Shown: positions 45,603 to 53,031 of the stretch, in pieces | Numbering within the stretch: position 1 is the stretch's first letter | Layout of the letters: every line of letters begins with the position of its first letter | Assembly (NCBI GenBank): GCA_027452145.1 | Contig: DAIDHB010000556.1 | Span: 1 to 64,000 of the forward strand | DNA length: 64,000 bases | Origin: Planctomycetales bacterium | Lineage (GTDB): Bacteria; Planctomycetota; Planctomycetia; Isosphaerales; Isosphaeraceae | Direction of reading: 5' to 3' | Notes under the pieces: generated by a model | The model's database searches: none | Seen by the model: only the letters and a program-made list of their open reading frames with translations | Told to the model about the DNA's origin: nothing | Program-made: the position numbers and the translations under genes

Positions 45603-45932
45603 TCATAGCCGCCCGCCGTGCAGCACGCCGAAATGCCGCGCCAGCATCAAGGCCATCAGCAGCATCGCGATCCCCGCCGCCGCCACGTGCCTCGTCCGCC
45701 GCAGGTCGAACCGCCCCACCCGGACCAGCAGCAGGTACGCCACCACCAGGTTGAACATCCCCCACAGCACGTTCACCGTCGACGACGACAATCCCTCACC
45801 CGGCGGCGTCGCGAACGGACTCTGAAACGGGCTCCCCGAGATCCCCTGCACCAGGTGCGGGATCGCGTTCGCCAGAAACGCCCCGCCCCAGAAATACGCC
45901 ACGTCGTGGTACCAGCGCGTCTCGCCTTGCAT
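45603..45932 (-). CDS. Small four-helix membrane protein of unknown function
   Basis: 109 residues. It starts WYHDVAYFWGGAFLANAIPHLVQGISG, has helices at VNVLWGMFNLVVAYLLLV and HVAAAGIAMLLMALMLARHFG, and ends with a short basic tail. The pattern resembles small DoxX-like or DUF-type integral proteins. It is divergent from the TetR-family gene, with 105 bp between the starts. GGGAG precedes the ATG. TetR-type repressors often control the divergent neighbour, so this protein is the best candidate target. Confidence 0.7.
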   Translation of the reverse strand: MQGETRWYHDVAYFWGGAFLANAIPHLVQGISGSPFQSPFATPPGEGLSSSTVNVLWGMFNLVVAYLLLVRVGRFDLRRTRHVAAAGIAMLLMALMLARHFGVLHGGRL

Positions 45933-45971
45933 GAAAACACTCCCAGGAACCCAGGAATCCGTCGCGGTGAG

Positions 45972-46000
45972 CTGACATCCGCCCCCGAACCCGCTATGCT
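45972..46000 (+). promoter_or_regulatory. Candidate sigma-70 promoter of the TetR gene
   Basis: CTGACA (45972-45977) and TATGCT (45995-46000) are separated by exactly 17 bases, 38 bp before the start codon. A palindrome follows directly, at the expected transcription start. Confidence 0.5.
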
Positions 46001-46002
46001 AT

Positions 46003-46018
46003 TTGAGGACCGACTCAA
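46003..46018. promoter_or_regulatory. Candidate TetR operator
   Basis: TTGAG and CTCAA flank a six-base centre (GACCGA), immediately downstream of the -10 element and between the two divergent genes. The position fits repression of both. Confidence 0.4.
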
Positions 46019-46037
46019 GTAGCAGGAATAATTGACG

Positions 46038-46658
46038 ATGGCCTCAAACAAGTCAAGCCGGACTGCCGCGCGGGGCGCCCTCGAGCCGCGCCGGCGCCCC
46101 GGCCGCGAGCGGGTCGCCGCGCTGCTGGAGGCGGCCGCCTCGGTGATCGCCGAGAGGGGCTATGAGGCGGCCACGATGGCCGAGATCGCCGCGCGGGCCG
46201 GGGCCCTGGTCGGCTCGCTTTACCACTTCTTCCCCAGCAAGGAGGCGCTGGCCGAGGCACTGATTGAGCGCTATCGGGGGATCGTCGACGCGGCCTTCGC
46301 GCGGATCGACGAGCGTGCGGCGTCGATGCCGATCGAGGAGCTGGCCGACGCGTTCCTCGACCTGATGGTCGAGGTCCAGGGCGAGTCGAGGGCGATGGTC
46401 GCGCTGCTCGATGCGCGGGCGGAATGGTCGCACAGGCGCCAGGAGTTCCGCGACGCCACCGTGGAGCGGATCGCCCGGACGTTGTTGCTCCGCTCGCCGC
46501 GGCTCGCCGTCGATCGAGCGCGCGCGATGGCCGTGTTGCTGCTGCACGGCATGAAGACGATGAAGGCCCTGGTCGCCGCCGGTGCCGAGGGGCCCGTGGC
46601 CGAGCTCCGGCACATGACCCGGCTCTACCTGATGAGCCGGCTCGGCGATCGGGCGTGA
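46038..46658 (+). CDS. TetR/AcrR-family transcriptional regulator
   Basis: A 206-residue protein. The N-terminal HTH domain is RVAALLEAAASVIAERGYEAATMAEIAARAGALVGSLYHFFPSKEALAEALIERY, a textbook TetR_N pattern. The C-terminal ligand domain is all-helical (LADAFLDLMVEVQGESRAMVALLDARAEW, RARAMAVLLLHGMKTMKALVAAG). The first 20 residues are basic and probably disordered. ATG 46038 is chosen; a TTG two codons earlier is also open. The GCAGGAA upstream is a modest ribosome site. The ligand is unknown. It is expected to repress itself and the divergent membrane gene. Confidence 0.92.
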   Translation: MASNKSSRTAARGALEPRRRPGRERVAALLEAAASVIAERGYEAATMAEIAARAGALVGSLYHFFPSKEALAEALIERYRGIVDAAFARIDERAASMPIEELADAFLDLMVEVQGESRAMVALLDARAEWSHRRQEFRDATVERIARTLLLRSPRLAVDRARAMAVLLLHGMKTMKALVAAGAEGPVAELRHMTRLYLMSRLGDRA

Positions 46659-46704
46659 ATCGGCCCGCGGCAGAGCGACCGCGCAACGATTCGGTGCCCG
46701 GAAT

Positions 46705-46812
46705 GGGAGGGCGAGGCCTCCCGCCAAGCCGGGATGGCGAGGCCTCCCGCCAAGCCGGGAGGGCGCGTCGCCTCCTCCCTGTCCTGGCTCGCCGGGAGGC
46801 TCGCCCTCCCGA
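46705..46812. repeat. REP cluster, GGGAGGGCGAGGCCTCCCG family
   Basis: Two direct units with CGAGGCCTCCCGCCAAGCCG and one inverted unit (GGCTCGCCGGGAGGCTCGCC) lie between convergent genes. The family is the same as around the RAYT gene at 60.4-61.3 kb and inside the YhcG gene. Confidence 0.88.
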
Positions 46813-46836
46813 TCAGGACCCCTTCGGCACTGACCG

Positions 46837-47955
46837 TCAGCGCACCTCGACCTCGATCGGCAGCACGTGACTGATCGCCGCGTCCCGGAGATCGGGGTCG
46901 CGCTCGGACGCCTGCGACCGGCCGGCATCGTCCGTCGCGCGGGCCATCAGCACCCGTCCGCCGGGCTGAACCGGCACATCCCACTCGCATTCCCACAGCC
47001 GCCAGGCGTACCGCACCGGCTCGCCGAGCAGCCGGGCCGACGTCCAGGATGCACCGCCGTCGCCGCTGAACTCGACCCGCTCCACCAGCGCCTCGCCGGC
47101 CCACGCCGCGCCGAACACTCGATACGTCGTCCCCCTCGGCACGATCTCGTGAGGCGCCGGGCGTGCAATCTGCGCCTTGACCTGAGCCTCGGAAACGGGC
47201 TCGAGAGTCGCCAGCCCGTCCCGACGCTCCCACACGGCGTATTCCATCGTCTGGAAGAATCCGTGGAATGGCCGATCCACGACCACGATCCGCCGCAGCC
47301 ACTTCACCGACGCCATCCCGTACCAGCCGGGGACGATCGCGCGCACCGGTCGGCCGTGCGGGGCCGGAAGATCCTCGCCGTTCATCCTGAACGCCAGGAT
47401 CACCTCGGGGCTCATCGCCCGGGCCAGCGGCAGGCTGCGCGCGTACGCGATCCGCCCGGGCGTCTCGTGCTGCGGCGGCCCGTGTTCTCCCGCGTCGGCC
47501 CCTTCGAGGATCACCTCGACGGCCCCCGGCCTCACGCCCGCGCGGTTCAAGAGGTCGGCCAGCGGCACCCCGGTCCACTCGGCGTTGCCCACGCCTCCGA
47601 GCCCCCAGCGTATCCCCACCTGCGTCGTCTCGAGGTAGATCCGCCCGTTGCCCGAGCATTCCAGCAGGGCCGCCTGCGTACGCGCCGGCATCCGCCGCAG
47701 CTCGTCCAGCCCGATTTCGAACGGCCGCTCGACCGTTCCCTCGACCGACAGCCGCCAGGCGTCCGGGTCGATCCGCGGGACCTCGAAATGGCTCCGCACG
47801 AAGAACCGGTCGACGGGCGTAATGAACCCATCAAGGGCCGAGAACGGCGGCTCCAGATTGTCCGGCGCGCGCTGAAGCATCGCCGGAATCGCGTGGCCGC
47901 CACGTTCACCCGGCGCCGCGTCGTCCCGGCCCGGTTCCGCCGACCGGCCATCCAT
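46837..47955 (-). CDS. Sulfite-oxidase-family molybdopterin enzyme
   Basis: A 372-residue protein. The molybdopterin domain includes PVDRFFVRSHFEVPRID, WRLSVEGTVERPFEIGLDELRRMP and the Mo-coordinating cysteine Cys100 in ALLECSGNGR. It then has GNAEWTGVPLADLL, YARSLPLARAMSPEVILAFRMNGEDLPAPHGRPVRAIVPGWYGMASVKWL and a C-terminal dimerisation domain (VERVEFSGDGGASW, YAWRLWECEWDVP). These are the features of sulfite oxidases and related oxidases. It has neither an N-terminal haem domain nor a Tat signal, so cytoplasmic location or an unannotated start is possible. Two downstream neighbours in transcription are REP units only. Substrate unknown. Confidence 0.88.
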   Translation of the reverse strand: MDGRSAEPGRDDAAPGERGGHAIPAMLQRAPDNLEPPFSALDGFITPVDRFFVRSHFEVPRIDPDAWRLSVEGTVERPFEIGLDELRRMPARTQAALLECSGNGRIYLETTQVGIRWGLGGVGNAEWTGVPLADLLNRAGVRPGAVEVILEGADAGEHGPPQHETPGRIAYARSLPLARAMSPEVILAFRMNGEDLPAPHGRPVRAIVPGWYGMASVKWLRRIVVVDRPFHGFFQTMEYAVWERRDGLATLEPVSEAQVKAQIARPAPHEIVPRGTTYRVFGAAWAGEALVERVEFSGDGGASWTSARLLGEPVRYAWRLWECEWDVPVQPGGRVLMARATDDAGRSQASERDPDLRDAAISHVLPIEVEVR

Positions 47956-47973
47956 CGCTCTGCCTCCCGACCC

Positions 47974-48447
47974 TCAACGCCGGACCGCGTGAAGCACCCG
48001 CTCGACGCTCGCCCGATCGCCGCGGCCCCGGCCCCGGCCCGCCTCACCAACCTCCTGGAAATCGCCGCGGAGTACCTTGAGGGCATACCGCTCCTCGTCG
48101 ATCTCCGAGGCGGTGCGGAACCCCAGCCGGCGGAACACCGGCACGGGCGGGCACCATCCCTGAATCGCGTGCTGGAGCAAGAACCCCGCGACCGCCGCCG
48201 GCAGCAGGAAGAACCGTCGATCCACAAGCGCCCCCAGCCCCAGGCCGACCAGCGCGACGGTCGCCGCGTTGGCCTCGAGCGTGCGCTCGATGTCCCACTC
48301 GCGATCGAGCTCCTCCAGCCGGCGGCCGATCGCCCCGGGCCCGGCGTCCGCATACCGGGCGATCTGGTCCTCGATCCCGCGACAGATGCGGGCATTCACA
48401 TGCTCGGCGGTGTGCTCGGGCACTCGGTCCACGGTGGAAGGGATCAT
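47974..48447 (-). CDS. DUF2892-type membrane protein
   Basis: 157 residues. A soluble N-terminal helix region (VNARICRGIEDQIARYADAGPGAIGRRLEELDREWDIER) is followed by the DUF2892 (YgaP-like) core: TLEANAATVALVGLGLGALVDRRFFLLPAAVAGFLLQHAIQGWCPPVPVFRRLGFRTASEIDEERYALKVLRGDF. Two transmembrane helices with the characteristic GWCPP turn are visible. Such modules often accompany rhodanese or sulfur-metabolism genes; here the sulfite-oxidase-family gene lies only 18 bp downstream, so a shared operon and a sulfur link are plausible. GGGAGA precedes ATG 48447. Confidence 0.82.
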   Translation of the reverse strand: MIPSTVDRVPEHTAEHVNARICRGIEDQIARYADAGPGAIGRRLEELDREWDIERTLEANAATVALVGLGLGALVDRRFFLLPAAVAGFLLQHAIQGWCPPVPVFRRLGFRTASEIDEERYALKVLRGDFQEVGEAGRGRGRGDRASVERVLHAVRR

Positions 48448-48562
48448 GGGTGAATCTCCCGGAGGTTGGATCGGCGTCGACCGACCGGCGTGCAACATCC
48501 GTGCCCACGTCCGCCGTCCGATTGGAGGCGGCTCCGTTCCGGCGCAATCGCCGTTCCGGCCC

Positions 48563-49054
48563 CTACCCTGACTCGCCGGCCCGCCTCAGCGCCGCGGCAA
48601 TGACGTCGTCGCTCACGCGCAGACCCGCCCGCCGGAGTTCCAGGATCAGGGGCCGAGCCTCGGAGATCCGGCCGATCCGCCGGGCGAGGATCACGATACC
48701 CAGGGTCCCGATGAGAGCGAGGCCGTGCGCCTCGGCACACATTCGCGCCGCCCGATCGTCGATGATGACCTCGCAACCCGGGCTCCTCAACGCAAGCGAC
48801 AGCACGGCCTCTTCGCCGGCATCGAGCCTCCATCGGCTCACCGACTCCGGGACCGGGTCCGCAGGCGCCGCGATCTCCCACCCGGCGCCGCGGATCGCCC
48901 GCACCGCCGGGTCGTCGTGTCCTCGGCGCGAAACCTCGTCCAGGACAGTCGCCGGGATCAACACAGCGACGCCCTCTGTCTGGAGGAGGTCAATCCGTCC
49001 GATCTTGCTCAGCAGGATAAGCGGCGACGCGTTCACAATGCGCCTGGTAGGCAC
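48563..49054 (-). CDS. DUF3368 PIN-domain toxin
   Basis: A 163-residue PIN-like protein: RRIVNASPLILLSKIGRIDLLQ, VLIPATVLDEVSRRG, LDAGEEAVLSLALRSPGCEVIIDDRAARMCAEAHGLALIGTLGIVILARRIGRI. The acidic residues at LDAGEEAV and IIDDRAAR fit the PIN nuclease site; the first one is Asn in VNASPL, a variant common in DUF3368. It starts with GTG after an excellent AGGAGG at six bases. It overlaps the UPF0175 gene by 65 bp, forming a type II toxin-antitoxin pair. An RNase toxin is inferred from family and context. Confidence 0.87.
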   Translation of the reverse strand: MPTRRIVNASPLILLSKIGRIDLLQTEGVAVLIPATVLDEVSRRGHDDPAVRAIRGAGWEIAAPADPVPESVSRWRLDAGEEAVLSLALRSPGCEVIIDDRAARMCAEAHGLALIGTLGIVILARRIGRISEARPLILELRRAGLRVSDDVIAAALRRAGESG

Positions 49055-49298
49055 GCTCGACCTCCTGCTCCAGCTCGTCCGATGTCACCTGGCAGGCCGG
49101 CACCCCGGCGCGGCCCAGGGCTTCCAGAAAATCCCATCGGTCCAGGCCGGCAATCTCGGCCCCCGTGCCCTGGGTGATCAGGCCGCGGCTGTAGAGGTGG
49201 ATCGCCATGGCCAGCCGGGCTTCGCGCCCGATCTCCTCCGGGCTCTCATCGAGCCCCCGCAACAGGACATCGGGGACATGCACCGTGATCGTCATCAT
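48990..49298 (-). CDS. UPF0175-family antitoxin
   Basis: A 102-residue protein: MMTITVHVPDVLLRGLDESPEEIGREARLAMAIHLYSRGLITQGTGAEIAGLDRWDFLEALGRAGVPACQVTSDELEQEVERAY. The pattern of a short N-terminal strand followed by helices with the SRGLITQGxGAEIAGLxRWxFLEALGR core is UPF0175, which pairs with DUF3368 PIN toxins. The start at 49298 is chosen over longer frames because of GGGAGC upstream. Its last 65 bases overlap the toxin gene, so the antitoxin is made first and the toxin is translationally linked. Confidence 0.87.
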   Translation of the reverse strand: MMTITVHVPDVLLRGLDESPEEIGREARLAMAIHLYSRGLITQGTGAEIAGLDRWDFLEALGRAGVPACQVTSDELEQEVERAYQAHCERVAAYPAEQDRTD

Positions 49299-49503
49299 TT
49301 GCTCCCACTCGCCCCGCGCCGCAACGTCCGGAGGCAGCGGCGGCCGAACTCCCCGCCTATCGACAAGTATACTCCGGAGTCCGATCCCCGGTCTGCATGA
49401 GAACCGCACCCGATCGCCGCCCATGTCGCGAATCCGCCCGCCGCAACCGGTCCCCGGAAATGCCACGGACCCGGCCGATCGGAGATATGACGCGGGCATG
49501 AAA

Positions 49504-49562
49504 GTCGGTCGGGCCGTCTTGCCCGACGGGGCCGGAGCGTCGGGCAGGACTACCCGACCGAC
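49504..49562. repeat. REP pair (GTCGGTCGGGCCGTC family)
   Basis: One direct (49504-49527) and one inverted (49539-49562) unit, related to the cluster at 17487-17661. It lies between the antitoxin gene and the ECF fusion gene. Confidence 0.85.
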
Positions 49563-49646
49563 TTGAGGATCTTTCCTGCCGAGGTAATAGCTCCGATCCC
49601 GGGTCCGAGCTTTCGAGCAATAGTGACGAGACGACGAAAGCCCTCG

Positions 49647-52562
49647 TCATCCCTCCGGCTTCGGCGCGGGGACATCCCCCAGATTTACCGTCTCGCCCGG
49701 CCTCGGGGTAAACTCACGCCCGTGGAACCGATACCGCCCGCCCGGGATCAGGTTGATCATCGTCACACGACCATCCGGCCCACTTTTCAGGTTGCGGTCG
49801 CTGGCCGGGTCGATGTCCTCCTGGTACGTGAAATCTCCGGGGATCGCGTCGAAGTTGCTCTTCAGCTCGCCGAAGTCCGGCCCGGGCGTGATGACGAGCC
49901 GCAGGTCGGTCGGCCAGTCGGCATCCCGACCCGCGATCGGCCGGCCGTCGGCGTCCTTGATCGCGAAGCGAGCGGTCGCCGTCGGCTGGAGTTTCACCGT
50001 GACGGGCCCGTCCGCCGCCGACTTGCCCGAGAGCTCGACCGTCGCGCCCAGCCGGTCCTTCGCGTCGATGAAGTGGAACGTCCCCGGGTTCTCCGGGTCG
50101 CAGCCGGGGATCGCGAACCGGCCGTCCTTCACCTCGACCCGCGGCGGCGGCCCGTTGAAGGCGCCGAACGGGAACGCCCCCTCGCGATAGGGCGCGTAAC
50201 CCCTGCCGAACACCCACCCCTCAGCCACCGCCCGGCCGTCGGGACCGATCACGCGGCCCGTGATCGTCACCCCGCGCCGCAGGCGGATCTCGACCGGATG
50301 CCTCGCCTCGCCGGGCGGGATATCGAGCACCGTGTGGGCGTGCGGATACAGGTGGAAGCTCGGCCGAAGGCCGATCCCCATCGCGGTCGAGCTGGTCTCG
50401 ACGTGCAGATACTCCTCGCCCGGCCCCTCGATGAGCAGGTGCCCCGGCCCGGCGGGCACGACCAGGCGGAACGACCCGTCGGGGCCGCTCACCGCCTCGA
50501 CCGACAGCAGGTCGACCCGCCGCGGGTTATCCCGGGCGGTCTGATAATAGGTCATCCACGCGCCAGCAATCGGCTTGCTCGTTCCCTCCGAGTTCTCGAC
50601 CACGCGACCGCTCACGACCGTCCCGCGCCGCAGGCGGAACTCGTGCGTGATCCGCACGGCCGCCGTCGGCCAGTCGAGGTCGTCCCAGACGTGGAAATAC
50701 GGCTCGCCCTCGGCCGGATCGATCCGGACCCGATACGCCGAGGCCGGCCAGCCGACGACCCGCGCTCGACCCTGGTCGTCGGTCCGGGCGTAGGCGATGT
50801 CATTCGTCGGCATGGCATCCCGAAGGGCCTGGACCGCGACCAGTGCGCCGGCCGCCGGCTTGCCGTCGTCGGCGTGTACCACGCGCACCTCGACCGCCTG
50901 CGCCGGCCGCAGCGTGATCGTCGAGCCCGATCCCGAGGATGAACCGGAGCCTCCGCCCGACACAGTGAACGACTGGTGCGCATGTCGAGTGTCCTCGACC
51001 TCGAAGGTCGCCGCCGCCCCGGCGCCAGCGCCCAGGCCCAGGATGCGGAACCGCCCGTCGGCGCCGGTCGTCGCGGCCGACGGCCAGAGGATCGGCTGCC
51101 CCTTGCCGTCGTAGCGCACCAGCGGAGGATTCCCGTCGATCTTCGCCACGCGGACGACCACACCGGATGCCGGCTGACCCTGGATATCCACCAGCCGACC
51201 CTCGACGGGCCGCTCGGGCTCGAGCGTGACCGTCGCCTCATGCAGCACGTCGCCGGGCTTCAGCGCGGCCGCCGTCAGGGCCCGTCCCGGTGCCGAGGCG
51301 AGCAGGGTGAGCCGCTCCAGCCGCTCGCCGGGCAGTCCGTCGACATCGAGCGAGAACCGGCCGTTCGCGTCGACCGCAGCCGTGCCGACGAGGATGTTGC
51401 GATGGCGGCCGTCGCGGTCGCCGGCGCGGGCCCGCCGGTCGGCCAGCACCGCGACCCGAGCCTGCGCCACGGGCCGGCCCTGGGGATCGATCACGCGCCC
51501 GTCGACCAGCAACCGGGCCGGGCTGACATCGGCGGGCGCCTTGAAATCGACCCGCGGCCCCTTCGATGACGACTGTCCTTTCATCCGCGGCTCGTCCCCC
51601 ATCACGTGCGGACGGGCAAGCCACCCCGCGCCGGCGGCGCCGACAGCCAGGAACAGCAGCGAGAGGGCCGCGGCCCTCAGTTTGTGGATCAGCATGGTAC
51701 GAAGGACCTCCTGGGCGGTGGCCGCGGCCGGCCCGGCGAGTGCGGGTGCAACCGCTTCGCCGGTGCCCGCGCCGCGGCGGGCCGCGAACGCGATCGCGGC
51801 CCGGGTGGTGGAATCGCACAGGAGGGATGAGGCGGACGATGAGAGCGGGCGCGGGAACGCGAACGGGAACGGGAACGGACGGTGCGAAATCGACCCACCG
51901 AGGACGCCGGCCGTCGGCGCGAACCCGCGCCGGACCAGCCCGCGCCGGAGCTTCTCCCGCGGCCGGGCCAGCCGGCTGCGCAAGGTCCCCACGGGCCAGC
52001 TCAGCCGCCGCGCCGCCTCGTCGAGCGTCAGGCCCTCGAAGTAGCACAGCACCACCGGCAGCCGGAACGGCCCCGGCAGCCGGTCGATCTCGCGGTGCAA
52101 CGCCTCGGCCTGCTCGCCGTCAAGGAATGATCGATCCACCGCGCCGAATGAGCCCGGTCCCGACGACGAACCCGATCCCGACCCAGACTCCGCCCCGGCG
52201 GCCTCCTCCTCGACCCGTCGACGCCGGGCGAGCCGGGCGCGGGCCGTCCGGGCGGTGCGCAGCGCGACGCCGTACAGCCAGTTGCCCAGCAGCTCCGGCT
52301 CGCGCAGCGACCCCGCCTTGCGGGCCAGCACCAGGAACACCGCCTGAAACGCGTCCTCGGCATGCTGATGGTCGCCCAGGTGCCGCCGGCAGATGCCCAG
52401 CACGGTCGGACCGTGCCGCGCCACGAGTGCGGCAAACGCCGCCTCGTCGCGCGCCTCGGCGAACCGCTCGAGCAACTGCCGGTCGGAGAGCCCGACCGCC
52501 GAGCCGCCCGAGTAGAGCGCCCCAATCTGCCGGGCCAGTAATGTCGACGTCCCGTTTGACAT
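49647..52562 (-). CDS. ECF sigma factor fused to a transmembrane helix and carboxypeptidase-regulatory-like domains
   Basis: A 971-residue protein. Residues 20-230 are an ECF sigma factor (LSDRQLLERFAEARDEAAFAALVARHGPTVLGICRRHLGDHQHAEDAFQAVFLVLARKAGSL; LPVVLCYFEGLTLDEAARRLSWPVGTLRSRLARPREKLRRGLVRRG). A transmembrane helix follows near 290-315 (KLRAAALSLLFLAVGAAGAGWLA). The extracytoplasmic part has several CarboxypepD_reg/Ig-like repeats (LLVDGRVIDPQGRPVAQARVAV; VEGRLVDIQGQPASGVVVRV; ITGRVIGPDGRAVAEGWVFG). Two Gly/Ser linkers interrupt it. The start at 52562 matches the usual sigma length. GTGGGGG stands upstream. By family, such planctomycete ECF-Gob-type proteins use the outer part as a built-in sensor. 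Confidence 0.87.
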   Translation of the reverse strand: MSNGTSTLLARQIGALYSGGSAVGLSDRQLLERFAEARDEAAFAALVARHGPTVLGICRRHLGDHQHAEDAFQAVFLVLARKAGSLREPELLGNWLYGVALRTARTARARLARRRRVEEEAAGAESGSGSGSSSGPGSFGAVDRSFLDGEQAEALHREIDRLPGPFRLPVVLCYFEGLTLDEAARRLSWPVGTLRSRLARPREKLRRGLVRRGFAPTAGVLGGSISHRPFPFPFAFPRPLSSSASSLLCDSTTRAAIAFAARRGAGTGEAVAPALAGPAAATAQEVLRTMLIHKLRAAALSLLFLAVGAAGAGWLARPHVMGDEPRMKGQSSSKGPRVDFKAPADVSPARLLVDGRVIDPQGRPVAQARVAVLADRRARAGDRDGRHRNILVGTAAVDANGRFSLDVDGLPGERLERLTLLASAPGRALTAAALKPGDVLHEATVTLEPERPVEGRLVDIQGQPASGVVVRVAKIDGNPPLVRYDGKGQPILWPSAATTGADGRFRILGLGAGAGAAATFEVEDTRHAHQSFTVSGGGSGSSSGSGSTITLRPAQAVEVRVVHADDGKPAAGALVAVQALRDAMPTNDIAYARTDDQGRARVVGWPASAYRVRIDPAEGEPYFHVWDDLDWPTAAVRITHEFRLRRGTVVSGRVVENSEGTSKPIAGAWMTYYQTARDNPRRVDLLSVEAVSGPDGSFRLVVPAGPGHLLIEGPGEEYLHVETSSTAMGIGLRPSFHLYPHAHTVLDIPPGEARHPVEIRLRRGVTITGRVIGPDGRAVAEGWVFGRGYAPYREGAFPFGAFNGPPPRVEVKDGRFAIPGCDPENPGTFHFIDAKDRLGATVELSGKSAADGPVTVKLQPTATARFAIKDADGRPIAGRDADWPTDLRLVITPGPDFGELKSNFDAIPGDFTYQEDIDPASDRNLKSGPDGRVTMINLIPGGRYRFHGREFTPRPGETVNLGDVPAPKPEG

Positions 52563-52869
52563 CGCCGATCGCCCCCACCAGCAACGGACCATCCATAACG
52601 GACGATGGACGACCGACCGGCCGACCACGGTTACGGTCCGTCCGCTCATCCCTCCGGCCCAGTGCTGTCCGCCCGCCGTCCATGTTATCCCGCCTCGCGG
52701 CAGAATTCCGGCGGAATCCCCCGAAACCGGCGGAGACAAAGGAGATGCGGCCCATCGCGTCGCCCGGTGGCTCGCGGTTGCCCCACGGCAAATCGGAACC
52801 ACGAACGACACCAGGGGCACGAACCCAGACCCGGAACGGGCCGCAGCCCGTCCGTGCCTTCAGAATCCC
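52563..52869. other. Intergenic region upstream of the ECF fusion gene
   Basis: About 300 bp with no gene. The promoter of the leftward ECF gene should be here. It contains GGACGATGGACGACCGACCG, a short imperfect repeat, but no clear -35/-10. Confidence 0.4.
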
Positions 52870-52980
52870 GGAATTAACCGCGAAAAACGCGAAAAACGAA
52901 GAGATGGTCCAGCCCACGGCCGGTGACATCCTCATCCCATTTCATTTTCGCGTTGTTTCGCGTTTTTCGCGGTTGATTCC
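52870..52980. repeat. Inverted repeat with CGCGAAAAACGCG arms
   Basis: Arms at 52870-52894 and 52956-52980 (GGAATTAACCGCGAAAAACG and its complement, one mismatch) enclose a 61-base centre. It lies just downstream of the arylsulfotransferase-like gene and may act as a terminator or be a mobile palindrome. The adjacent GAACCACGAATTGTCC is a common flank of such elements. Confidence 0.65.
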
Positions 52981-53031
52981 GAGACCCTTCTCCCGTTCGT
53001 GTCCTTCGGACAATTCGTGGTTCCGAGACTC

